Shown here piece after piece: positions 10,146 to 20,100 of a stretch of 64,000 bases of DNA (positions are counted from its first letter, which is position 1; each line of letters opens with the position of its first letter). The stretch covers positions 1,163,885 through 1,227,884 of the forward strand of contig VXAI01000098.1 in NCBI GenBank assembly GCA_013399305.1. The letters run 5' to 3'. A program made the position numbers and the translations under genes. Origin of the DNA: Rostratula benghalensis (taxonomy: Eukaryota > Chordata > Aves > Charadriiformes > Rostratulidae). The notes under the pieces were generated by a model that worked only from the letters and a program-made list of their open reading frames with translations, ran no database searches and was not told the DNA's origin.

Positions 10146-11559
10146 CTCTTCCCTTCTCCAAGCAGGACTAAGCCAAAGCCAAGGTTTGAATGCCAGCACT
10201 GGGCAACAGGACGGGCCAAATAGCCTCAGTGCTTTGGCTGTTCTATGTGTCCACCCCAGTTTAACCCCGTCATCTCATCATCTTCACCCATGATACTCGT
10301 GGGTGGGAGTAAAGGGGAGCATGTCTGCCCAGTTCCCTAGGGAGCTCTCGCCCTGGATGAGAGCTGTGTCCCCAGAGCCCTCTGAGCCAAACACAACACC
10401 CTGGCACGCTTCTGCCCAGCTGAATTACCTCCTGCAACATGGTCGAGAATCTTATTAAGCAGGCTTTGCAGCCAGGATCAAACCGCAGCTGCTAAGAACA
10501 GCTTGGGTCGCTGTAAACTGCAGCCTGAGTTTCCATTTTTATCTCAGACTGTCTTCTCTCTGCCTTCACTTCTCCTCCATGCTTGGGAACTTGACTGGAA
10601 CATCCAACTTGCCCCCACTGTCCCTCTGTCTTCTACACTCAATTTCTGACCTGTTACACACCTTGGACACGTCACACCCCACTGAACATTTCTAGCCCCC
10701 CTTTCCATCCCAACTTTACAGGAAGGAGCGTTTCCCACTATTGATTTATCTATCTTCACTACAGTTTTTATCTCAGATTAGCTGGTCCGTCTGTAGGGTA
10801 ACTCACAAACATCTGCAGCTGGGAACAAACACTTGGGAACCACTCAAACTACTTTTTATAACAGCCAGACAGCACATGACGTAAGAGAGGAACTGTAGTG
10901 TGAAAGCACGCGGTGGTACAGCACCTTGCATCACAGGGAAACCCAATCGGGAAGTCTATGAAAAAAGACAAACTATTCCTAGTGTTATTAGAACTCACCA
11001 CAAGGAAATCAGCACAAAGCCTGGGGTAAAAAGAGAAGCGTTTTCCCCCCTGTTTTAGGATGGGAAAAGAGATCTTTTTGCAGAAGAGAATATATGGGAT
11101 GGTATGTGAGAGCAGAGGAAAGAATTAAAGCTTGAGCAACAGACTTCCAGGGGAGAGGTCTGAGTTACGAGTGCATCTCTTCTGCCTGACTAAGGAGTCA
11201 CGCCACCTCTTTACAAGCCCACTGGACCCGTGTGGCCCAACCCTTCACTCTCCAGAATCCCCAACCAGGCACTTTGCTCTCCTGGAGCAGCAGACGTGGA
11301 GATAAAAGCGGAGGGATTGGTGTGGGAGACCCGCAGCTGCCCTATCCCCACAGCCTGCCCTCGGCACTTGGACCTGGCCGTGGGCAACCAAACCTGAACG
11401 TGCCCACCATGAAGCCCAGTCACCTCTGTCCCGTGCAGCCTTCCCTCCCAGCTGCATCCCGCTCCACGCAGCAAACACCATCCAGCTAGTGGTCAAGAGG
11501 AGGTTTGCAAAGGGGAGAGAGAGAGAGAGTGAAAATAAATAAAAGGGTGCCTGTGCCTT
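10146..11559. other. Unique noncoding DNA downstream of the CR1 fragment
   Basis: The sequence is of mixed composition with no gene or repeat recognised. A GA microsatellite-like run is present near 11515-11530. Open frames do not exceed 109 codons and overlap on both strands. Confidence 0.5.
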
Positions 11560-11614
11560 TAAAAGAATTTTCATTTATAGGCTCTTCTCCTCTTCCACCA
11601 TTTCAGTGATCTAT

Positions 11615-11640
11615 ATGCAAATATGCTAATGAATGCAAAT
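11615..11640. promoter_or_regulatory. Triple POU/octamer cluster
   Basis: A perfect octamer ATGCAAAT is at 11615-11622. It is followed immediately by the variant ATGCTAAT at 11623-11630 and, after two bases, by a second perfect ATGCAAAT at 11633-11640. All are in the same orientation. The octamer is the classical site for POU-domain factors (OCT1/OCT2/OCT4, BRN). Spacings of 8 and 10 bp between copies would permit cooperative binding; that is inference. Confidence 0.55.
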
Positions 11641-11754
11641 TAAGACACCACTTTTAGTCCCAATTTAATAGAAAGCATTAAAATACCTTTTTTTTTTTCC
11701 CCAAAAACTCCATATGCATGAAGGAAGGGCTTTTTTAAATTTATTTTATTTATT

Positions 11755-11779
11755 NNNNNNNNNNNNNNNNNNNNNNNNN
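11755..11779. other. Assembly gap, 25 N
   Basis: Twenty-five consecutive N sit in a T/A-rich stretch (TTATTTATT before, TTTGAACTTTTTG after). True gap length is unknown. The break probably reflects difficulty with the AT-rich simple sequence. Confidence 0.98.
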
Positions 11780-12760
11780 TTTGAACTTTTTGTTAAAGTC
11801 ACATCCAGCAGCAAACACACCATCAAAGTGCTGGAGACAAGGAGGGGAAATCTGAGTGACATTTCCAGGTGCCAATTACTAAGATCTTGTTCTTCTTCTG
11901 GGAGGACTGTGAATTAATTTTTTTCTATTTTTTAAAAGGAGCTATTAAAACTGATGGTACAGCCACCCTCTTCTCACTCATTGTCTCCCCCACACCTCCA
12001 ACAGTATAAAGGCAGGGTGGAATGAAGCCCGTCACATCCATAAAGACGTTACTGCATGTTGGGTTACAACCACTTCTCCGAGGGACCGGCGAGGGAAAGC
12101 ACCAGGGAGAGATGCAGGCATCATCCTGGTTCTACAGGAGGGGACACATCCTGACCAGGGGCTGCGGGAGCTGGATGTAAAGCCTGGGACAGAGTGGGGC
12201 TGTAACGGTGCTAAAGGCTGACCCTATCACCATGGGATCTCCAGGTCTCCCATTCCCTGAGAAGTCTCCCCTCCTGGCATTACTCTTCCCAGCCTTTTCC
12301 AAATGTGCTTAGCTTAGTTAAATGAACAAAAACCTTCAAAACCCAACAGATGCAATGCTAGATTATGTTGGCAATGCTGTGAAAGTCTCCAGGAAAATAA
12401 ACTATGACTCATCTTTTTAAAAATATTTCAAATACAAATCTTTCCACTCAAGCAATCATGAATTTTACCCAAACTTTTTGAGGGGAAAAATGTAAAAGCA
12501 GTAATAGTCAAACTTTTCACAAATCCAAAGTAATTCTATGTAGTTGTTAATTTACAGAAAGAAATGCCATTTCTCTTCAAGTACTTCATTTGGCTGGTTT
12601 CTAAATGGAAACTTTCTGGGCTTACTAACTTGTCACCTACAGCCATCACTTCATTTTATTTTAAAATCTAAAGTTTGAAACTGCACAAAATCCAAACGGT
12701 TGCCTCAATTTAACCCAAAGCAACTTTAACTGTATTTACACGCGTATTTTAATTGAGAAG

Positions 12761-12932
12761 CAGGAAATTGCTCTTTGCCCAGCCGTACCTGCTGCATGGC
12801 CCCTTCCCCCCCCTCCAACCCCGGCTTTGCACAACTAGTGCCACCAGGCCTGCTCGGAGAACAAAAGCAGCCAGACTCCACTCTGCTGACTGGGTTTTAT
12901 CTGTGGTAATTTTACCTCCTCCACAAGGCAGT
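12761..12932. other. GC-richer unique noncoding DNA
   Basis: This is a short transition from the AT-rich block, with C-runs near 12804-12812. I see nothing else in it. Confidence 0.5.
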
Positions 12933-13049
12933 GGGCCAGACTCTTTTTTGCAGCAACACCAGAGTAAATCAAGATCAAAGCCTCCCCCCAGGATAATGGT
13001 ACTGTTACTCAGGGATTTACACAGCTTGGGCAAGGATGAGAATCCCATC
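12933..13049. mobile_element. Relic of an ancient palindromic (MITE-like) amniote repeat
   Basis: The left end reads GGGCCAGACTCTT, then an ACACCAGAGTAAATCAAGA stretch. The right side has AATGGTACTGTTACTC, GGATTTACAC and a terminal GAGAATCCC. The arms are approximate reverse complements: GTAAATC...GATTTAC, with GGGCC..AGA-TCT matching GAGAATC.CC. This matches my memory of a widespread amniote palindromic family built from GTAAATC / GAGTAACTCC / GTCAATGG-type words. The family name is not certain to me. The copy is strongly diverged, and its centre is replaced by a C-run. Confidence 0.6.
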
Positions 13050-13699
13050 CCTGCACCGAGCAGCAGCCCCTACCCTTCAGCTCCTTGTTGAACGTCCTTC
13101 CAACTGCCCGGAGCACAGCATTTTCAAGTGACAACTGTGTTAAGGCTGATCGATAGAGCAAGAACTGGCTGCACGACACAGTTCTTCCTGGATGAGACCA
13201 GGGAAAATCAACCCGGCCGCTCCAGCTCCCGCTCTGCCAGTTCTACCCACGGGGACCCGCTGCCAAACACCCCCCGTCGTCCCCTTCCGCTGCCGTGCCA
13301 AGGTGGCAGCTCACCTGGCAGCCCGAGTAAAACACATTTCTTGATCTAAACCGGGCAGCAACAAGCTAACCGGGGACACGTCGCCTCCAGCAAAGCGGGT
13401 GCCAGTCTGCCCAGTGCAAGGCTGAACGCAGAGAGCTGGGATGCACCACATGCTGGGTCCCACCAGCACATTGCCAGGTCTCTGCCCACCTTCAGCAGTT
13501 GCTCACACGGTGCTGGGCCTCTGGCCACCCTCAGCAAGGGACTCATCGATGGCCCCGGAGCCTCCACCTACCCGTACGACACACGGCCCGTACGGTGGCC
13601 ACTGCTGCTTTGTCCCAGGGACAGTAATTGTCCTGTTTGCTTACAGCTTGCTGCCTGTTTCTCCTCTCCACACACTGTAAGGAACATGAAAGCACAAAG
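13050..13699. other. GC-rich unique noncoding DNA
   Basis: Moderate CpG content occurs at about 13200-13400, with short overlapping frames and no recognisable exon or RNA. Confidence 0.5.
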
Positions 13700-14375
13700 T
13701 GGATAAATAGGCTCCTCTGACATGATTGGGCACATCTCTGAGTGTTTATGGCAGAGAACAGATATTTAGATATTTACAGGGAATATGTTTAGTCGGTGCC
13801 AAACCCTAGGTTTTGCTGTCAGAAAAAACAAACACAAGCACCGAAACTTGTCTTCAAATGGAAATCTGCACAGAAGAGAGCGATTTCCCCATCAAACCAG
13901 TTTTATTAGATATAAATATCTAATTATTTGTATCAAGTGTTGGGTTGCCAAAGACTTTACATGCAACTTTTATATCATGTGTAGGAGTCTTTATATTAAA
14001 ATACCCATGTATCTGCATATATATAGATGTGAATCTGATTTGAATGTAATCTGAAATATTTTTGCTTTTTCTCCTTTTTCCTGGATTTTTAAAATAAAGA
14101 TAAAAAAGGGGGAAAAGAAAAAAAAAAAAAAAGAGAGAATAAATTCTCTCTCAGTTTGTAGGAATTTTCCTGGCCTTGAACACCTACCACTCCAGTAAGG
14201 TTATTAACAAAACACTTGCACCTCTGAATTTTCAAGCAGGCTTTCCTCCTCGATCGCTTTTCTAACACCTCTTCAGTGCTCTTCTTGTAATTTTGTAAAT
14301 GTACATTCATGAAAAACACATTCCAAACACACTCCAGACTCACCAAAGCCCATCCTTCCAAAGATCAGAACCAAT
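13700..14375. other. AT-rich noncoding block
   Basis: The AT-rich sequence includes ATTAGATATAAATATCTAATTATTT-like words at about 13906-13930 and an A-run at about 14119-14132. It could be a conserved noncoding element or neutral AT-rich sequence; I cannot separate the two. Confidence 0.4.
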
Positions 14376-14815
14376 AAAATCAGTAAACATTGCCAACACT
14401 ACATACAAAACTCACACGTAATACAGAGAGTATGTATCTTAAAACACACAAAATCCTTATGACTCAAGCCCAAACTCCTACACTGGCCCCACAAAGAAAC
14501 AACATACACAAATCTACATACATACACACTATATGGGCATATGCCCACACAACAAACACCAAGACAGAATAAAAACACACACAAGCAGCTTGATAAACAC
14601 ACACATCTCACCCATACATACATTACCTACCCAAACCACAAAAAACAGAGCCTAAATATAAACTCCTCCCCAACAATACACAAACATCCCCCAAAAACAC
14701 ACCACGCACCCAAAACGCCTGCCAAGTATAATCACAAATACACACAGCAAATACCTTCTTCAAAACACACAACTCATCAGAGGCAGCCTACTAACTACAG
14801 AAAAAAGGAGCTCAA
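14376..14815 (+). repeat. G-poor, CA-rich strand-asymmetric tract
   Basis: The plus strand is made almost entirely of A, C and T with many ACACA, CATAC and CCAAAAACAC words. I counted 26 G in the 360 bases from 14401 to 14760. It is probably a long, decayed CA/CATA microsatellite. The stopless frame at 14541-14828 (Thr/His/Lys/Pro-rich) and its minus-strand Cys/Val-rich counterpart are products of this composition, not genes. Confidence 0.65.
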
Positions 14816-15299
14816 TGTGTATATTTAAAGGTTCAACACTTTATGTCAGCTTTTTATTTCTAAAGAGTGGGGAAAATGACAGACAGACAGACAGGGAGGG
14901 AGGGGAAGGAGAGACTGGGCAGGAGGCGATGGGGAGGAGGAAAATGGAAGTTGCCTTGTGGGGAAGAATATGGATCAGGCTGTCATCTGGAGACCCATCT
15001 TCATCCAGAATTAATGCACTAAAGTTCTTTGTTTTTACTCTAAATGGTTTTAAAGAGACAGCAAAAGCTGTGCTCTGGATGCCGGGCATGCAGGTACCTT
15101 GGCTGGCTGAGGCACTTTGAAACTGCAAAGGCAGCAGGTTTGGCATTTTGAGGCCAAAGCAGAGAACCTGGGCACACACTGGAGAACCTGGACTATGTCG
15201 GAAGGAGGGAGGTGGTTTTTTTCAGACTGCTACATGTCCTAAAAAGTTGAACCCATAAGGTCTCTCCTGGCACCCACCCAACGGGGAGCACACGGCACA
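14816..15299. other. Unique noncoding DNA with a GACA microsatellite
   Basis: A short (GACA)n run lies at about 14878-14894, followed by G-rich purine sequence. The rest is unremarkable, with overlapping short frames on both strands. Confidence 0.5.
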
Positions 15300-16288
15300 G
15301 CCGCCCACTGCCCTGTCAGCAGCTGTGTCCTAGAGGGACACGGGGAGAGGGATCAGCGCTGGGATCCCCTGCTCCGAGCAAGGGGAAGGCAGAGAGCAGC
15401 AGGGGAGAGCTGCGGGACGCCGCGGGGAGGGCGGGCACAGCACAGCTCTGCCATGGATGTGGGGCTCAGACGGGAAGTCTCTGAGGCACAGGAGCAGGCG
15501 GAGAGGAAGATGCTGTGGGGAGAGCGAAACCTGTCGCTGCTTTCGAGGGGCACGTTCTGCCTCCCTCAGTGCCGGGAGGCACCTGCAAAGCAGCCCAAGC
15601 CAGCGAGAGGCCGGTGGCACCGCGGGGCGAATGCTGTGAGTTGCCTGGGGAATGGCTCCCGGGGCCTCGCACCGACACTGGGAAGAGCAACCTTTGCTTC
15701 TACCCCCTGCACTCCCCAAACCGCACACCGTCCTCAGCACCAAACCCTGGAGGAATGGAGGAGCTGTGTGCTGACACCCACCCCCCCATACCTCCTCCCT
15801 CGCGAGAATCAATACATCCCTACCTCCGTCTCCCCTACCCCGGGGGGGGATGCTATGGTTGGGGCGGGGGAGGAAGAACTGAGAGCAAACAACAGCAACA
15901 GGAACAGAGTTGAGCCATTTCAATTATTCATATGCCAGATGGATTCTTTTCCTGCCCTTTTTCTTTTTTTTTTTTTTTTTGCTACAAAAATAAAAAAAAG
16001 GGGGGTGGGGGAGAGAGCACTGATGTTTGGGGATTGAAGGGAGGAAAACATATTTTCCCCAAAACAAAGTGCAGAAAAGAGAGGGGAAAGCCCCAGCATA
16101 CCCATCTCTGTGTGAGGAGACCACAGGGAGTGCGAGAGTTTCCACTTGCTGGGGAACTTACAAATGACTGATCTTTTATTTTAGACACACAGAGCGAAGT
16201 AGAAGGAGAAAGTGCACACAAAAAAAAATTAAGAGAGAAAGAAAAAGGGAAAGAGGGATGGTGACAGAGAGAGAAAGGGACACAGAAT

Positions 16289-16308
16289 GAGAGAGAGAGA
16301 GAGAGAGA
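16289..16308 (+). repeat. (GA)10 microsatellite within a purine tract
   Basis: Ten uninterrupted GA dinucleotides sit inside a longer purine-rich stretch (about 16185-16345) that also contains AGAGAG and GAAAGGGA words. Confidence 0.9.
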
Positions 16309-16626
16309 CAGCAGAGAGAGAGGGAGGGGGGCAGGCAGAAGAGGGCTTTGACCTTCTGTGAAGGATATAAAAAATCCAGCAGCCTCAGGGGACACCCAAC
16401 TATCTAGCATATTGCTGTTAAAATGTCTGCAAAATTTAATACACTTGGCATGCCATCTAATCAGTCCTTGGAAACCACGGTTTTTCTCCCTCCTGCACTG
16501 CAACTGTCTCAGACCTCCAGCATTTGGGGATGAGGTTGGCTATTTCTAGAGATGACAGAAAGTTTGGTGCATGCACACAGGGTAGGTTGGGGGTTTAATT
16601 TTTTGTGTTTCATTTGCCCTGGTTTT

Positions 16627-16635
<9 letters not shown>

Positions 16636-16661
<26 letters not shown>

Positions 16662-16666
16662 TGGGG
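16636..16666 (+). repeat. Poly(T)-poly(G) junction, G16 run
   Basis: Ten T residues are followed directly by sixteen G, then T and GGGG. The G-run alone can supply several tracts of a G-quadruplex. Homopolymer length is error-prone in most sequencing chemistries, so the exact count is uncertain. Confidence 0.85.
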
Positions 16667-16739
16667 AGAAGCAAACAGCTGTCATTCTCCCTTCTTAAAA
16701 AGCAAACTTTGTCCAGATTCCTGCTGCTGGACGTGCAGG

Positions 16740-16985
16740 GTCCGAGTGCCTCGTGCAGGCAGAGGAGCACGTGTGCAGACAGACGTGATGGACGGGAGGG
16801 GACGGACGGAGAGATGGGAAGCCCCGCGGCAGGAGCACCCAGGGGTGCCAAGGGGAGCCGGCACAGGCACACCCCGCCAGCGCCCGCCCGCGTGTGCCCG
16901 CGCTGCAGGTGCGCTCCCGCTGCAGGCCAAAGCTCGCGCACGCCTGCCCGCACCTCCCGGCGGCGTGGGCACACTCACCACAGGG
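16740..16985. promoter_or_regulatory. CpG-rich core
   Basis: This is one of the densest CpG clusters in the window, with words such as CCCGCCCGCGTG, GCCCGCGCTG, GCTCGCGCACG and CCCGGCGGCG. Its short length is at the lower end for a CpG island. Its position between two G-quadruplex candidates suggests an unmethylated regulatory core; that is inference. Confidence 0.45.
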
Positions 16986-17022
16986 AAGGGGCTGGGATGG
17001 GGGGGAAGGGGGGGGGAGAGGG
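16983..17022 (+). other. G-quadruplex candidate cluster
   Basis: The plus strand reads as GGG, GGGG, GGG, G7, G9 and GGG tracts separated by AA, CT, AT, AA and AGA. Six G-tracts with loops of 2-3 bases satisfy the usual quadruplex pattern several times over. Confidence 0.7.
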
Positions 17023-17100
17023 TGAAACCAGCCTGAGGATGGGGCGGCACTTTGGTGCCGACGCTCCTTATTGAAAGGGACAAGCTGCCTACACCGCCGC

Positions 17101-20100
17101 ACAACAGCAAAGGAAACAGCTCTCGGGGGAAAACAACAACAACAACAAAAAGCCCCAACCCTCAGAAGAACAAATACACCCAGCACTTGTTACCTCTGCA
17201 AATGTCTGGCAGGAGCTCAGTGGGTTCAGGATGACAAAAACAGCTGGGGAAAGAGTTTCCAAGCCAGGTGGGAGAAGGCCGCCCTTTCACTCCTTGAGGA
17301 AGGGGATGGAGGAGCCGGTGCGGAGCGTGGCACAAGTCAGGTGCCTCCAGCTGTGCCAAAACAGTCAGCAAAGAGCTCAAGATAGGATCAGGCTCGCCAG
17401 GAGGTGTGGAGGTTGATGACCTTGGTCATCCAAAGAGGAGTCCCTGAGTGGCGAGGGCAAGCACCAGCTCTAAGTGCAGGGCACAGGCTCTAACACGGAG
17501 GTGCTGCAGGGGCCCTGCTGCAGATGGGACCTGGGCCAGCTGATTCAGGCATGTGGACATCCAACCTCCTGCCTGGGCAGCCTCGGCCACATGGACCACA
17601 AGGGGAAGACAATAATCCAGGGCCCTTCTCCGTGAGGAAAGCAAGAGAGGAGCTGAGCAAAGGGCTGAGACACCAGGCAAGGAGGGAACTAACCCCACAA
17701 ACACCCTGAGACCCCGGAGCAGAACAGGCACGGCTGCTCGCAGACGGGCTTGTCCTGCAGCTCAGGTTCTTCCCAGCCCGCTGGGACTATGTCATGGGAA
17801 AACCATCCACAACTTGGAACAAACAAACCTTTTGGCCCACTGAAGATGGGGCAAAAAGGCTCCTGGGTCTTCCTTTTCTCTGCAGAAGGGGATTAATGGG
17901 AACGAAAGTGGAGAAGAAAGCACAAAGGCAGTGAACAGCACTTGGAATTATCAGCAGAGGAAGAGAAAGTAGTGCTGGGCCACTGAGGGGATAGGAAAGG
18001 GCATGGATTCACAGGACCACGGGGAAAGGACATGAAAGTTTAAACCAAGACACAGCTCCCAGATCCTACCCAGCTCAATCAAAACTTTGTTCAGTAAAAA
18101 AGTTAATTGCTGAGGAACCAAATAAAAGAAACCCCACAGGCTGAAAACTGCTCAGAGTCTTTAATTAGCCAAAAAACCTAAGCGGTTACAGGAAAATGAG
18201 AGTGTAAGAGGGGATCCTGAGGGAGTACTTATGCTACTCCCCCTTCTCTCCTTCATCACCAAAAAGCCCAGGGTAAGGCCATGGCAGCAGCCTCTTTGAT
18301 AGCAGATTTGGGAAAAGCATTTGGGGTTGGTTTCTTTTTGCTGTCCAGAAGATGGGAGCCTCAGCCACTGAAACTCAAGATTTGAGTCAGGCAAGTACTA
18401 ACCCTGGGGGCTCCAGACCCTTCCGTTCCACCCCACCCCACGCCAGATGCCTGCCAGAGACACAGGGAATGCACTGAGACAGCTGGCTCTCTGGCCCCGT
18501 TAGGGCCAAGGAAAACGAATTGCCCCTAGGGCCCAACCCTCAAAAAAGGGGAGGAAAAAAAAAAAAAAAGAAAAAGAAAAAAGCTACAGGTTAGAAGCAG
18601 CTTGTTCTTAAATGTGCTGAAGGATCATCCAAACGCATTTACCCATTTCTGCTAAATTCCACCAAGAAATTCAGAGCTCTTCCTAATCCCCACACAGACA
18701 GGCACTGTCTAAACGGTCACATTCACAGGTGCCCAGTAACTTGCCAACCATTTCTTCTACTGCTTTAAGAAGAAAGCGAAGTGAAGATGAGAGAAGAAGT
18801 GCCTGAGTGGTTTAGCTCTTTTGCTGCCCCCACACAGGGTTCACACCTTGCCCCTTAATTCCTGCCCAAGGCAACTGGACTGGGTTTGGAGTCTCACCCA
18901 CGCAATTCTCCTTGCTCTCCCTTCTGCAAAAGGGCTTAAAATCCCTGCTGTGCCCTGAGCAGCCAGCTCACAGCCCTCCGTTCTATCCAGGCAACACACA
19001 GACCCGCCGTGTGTGCACGTGGGACAGAAGGACACACAAGCTGGATTCGGGGAACAAGAGCCAATGGCACTGGAGTATGTGACAATCCCTAGGAACTGAT
19101 TACAGATCATGCAGCCATCCAAGCTCAGAGCTTGGTTTCATGCATGAAAACCAAAAAAAGACCCTCAAGAACAGCATTAAATGAAAAAGTAACACCTTAT
19201 GGAGGAAGCTTCCAGCCCATCCTAATTTCCAGGCTGATTCCACCCTGCTCCAGCCTACCCCCTCCCCTGGGGCCTATCTAGCTGGGAAATCACAGACAAT
19301 CAGGGAGGCTGTTCCAGCCAATTTCCTTCAGGGAACCTGCAACTTCCTCCTGGGACTGTCCTCCTGCTGGCTTATTACTGCCTCTCAGAAGAAAGTGAGG
19401 GCCACAATCTTCTCCAGAACTGACTCTACTTTTTCTCTTCTCTGTGAGGCAGCACTGAGGGTCACAAATCTGACATGCCAGGTTTGGACAAAGGTAGCGA
19501 AGTGGAGGAGGGCTTGAAGAATGAGACTGGTAACGGCAGAAAACGTGGGTAAACACAGGCGTTATGAAGAGAGAGAGAAAAAGAGGGAGGTACTCCACCA
19601 GGCTGTAAATTCATATTTCTAATTACTTCCTCATGTTTTTCAGCACTCCTCAGTCAAGTTTGATTAAAATTCCTTTCAAGGGAAGACGCTCCATAGAGAG
19701 AGCTGCAATGGAACAGGCAGCTCATGGAGTTTGCAAAATTGCTAGAGGTGGGTGTTAAGTGCAATAGTTTGGGAGCTAGGTACAGATCACCTCCCCCACC
19801 CCGTAACACGGCCGCGTGTCCCATGAGAAGTTACCCTTCAGACATGGAATGTCAGTTCAGGTCTACCTGTTCTTCTACTGTCAGGGTACAAAATAGGACA
19901 CGGCTCCCATCCTTCATCCCTCAGACACCGAGCTGCCATGAGACAGCTTCCACAATAATCTCCTTCCTAACTGGCAGAGAGGGTGGTCCCAGGAGCATTT
20001 AAGAACTTCCTATGAAACATATGCCTCAGCAGATGGGGGAAGCTTATGATCCCTTCCACCTACACATCTCTTAGGCAGGGGCTAGTCTTCTCCACAGTAA

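Larger units (their letters stand above)
11560..12760. promoter_or_regulatory. AT-rich enhancer-like block containing an octamer cluster and a gap
   Basis: This AT-rich, non-simple sequence spans about 1.2 kb. It contains three octamer-type sites packed within 26 bp (11615-11640), an AT-rich run up to a 25-N gap (11755-11779), then more AT-rich sequence rich in ATTAAAA and AATTTA words. A GC-richer insert lies at about 11960-12300. Gene evidence is absent. An open frame across 11714-11917 runs through the N gap and is meaningless. Confidence 0.4.
15300..17100. promoter_or_regulatory. Composite CpG-, GA- and G-rich segment, promoter-like
   Basis: CpG-rich DNA occurs at about 15340-15680 and again at about 16740-17090. 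Between them lie a T17 run (15964-15980), a purine-rich (GA)n tract (16185-16345) and a T10-G16 junction (16636-16661). Clustered CpGs, G-quadruplex candidates and a nearby GA tract are common at vertebrate promoters. I find no TATA box or first exon to confirm one. Frames of 130-197 codons occur on both strands at once, as GC-rich low-stop DNA produces. A noncoding-RNA or distant-gene promoter is possible. Confidence 0.35.

Noticed and set aside
11714..11917. Frame crossing the N gap
   Set aside because: Nine unknown residues come from the 25-N gap, so the frame is an artefact.
14541..14828. Thr/His/Lys-rich frame
   Set aside because: It is a product of the G-poor CA-rich tract.
15330..15923. 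Overlapping frames of 132-197 codons on both strands
   Set aside because: Simultaneous openness on both strands is explained by the CpG-rich composition of the segment.
16605..17186. Four frames of 143-163 codons on both strands
   Set aside because: They run through homopolymer G and CpG-rich DNA; none has a domain and all conflict with each other.
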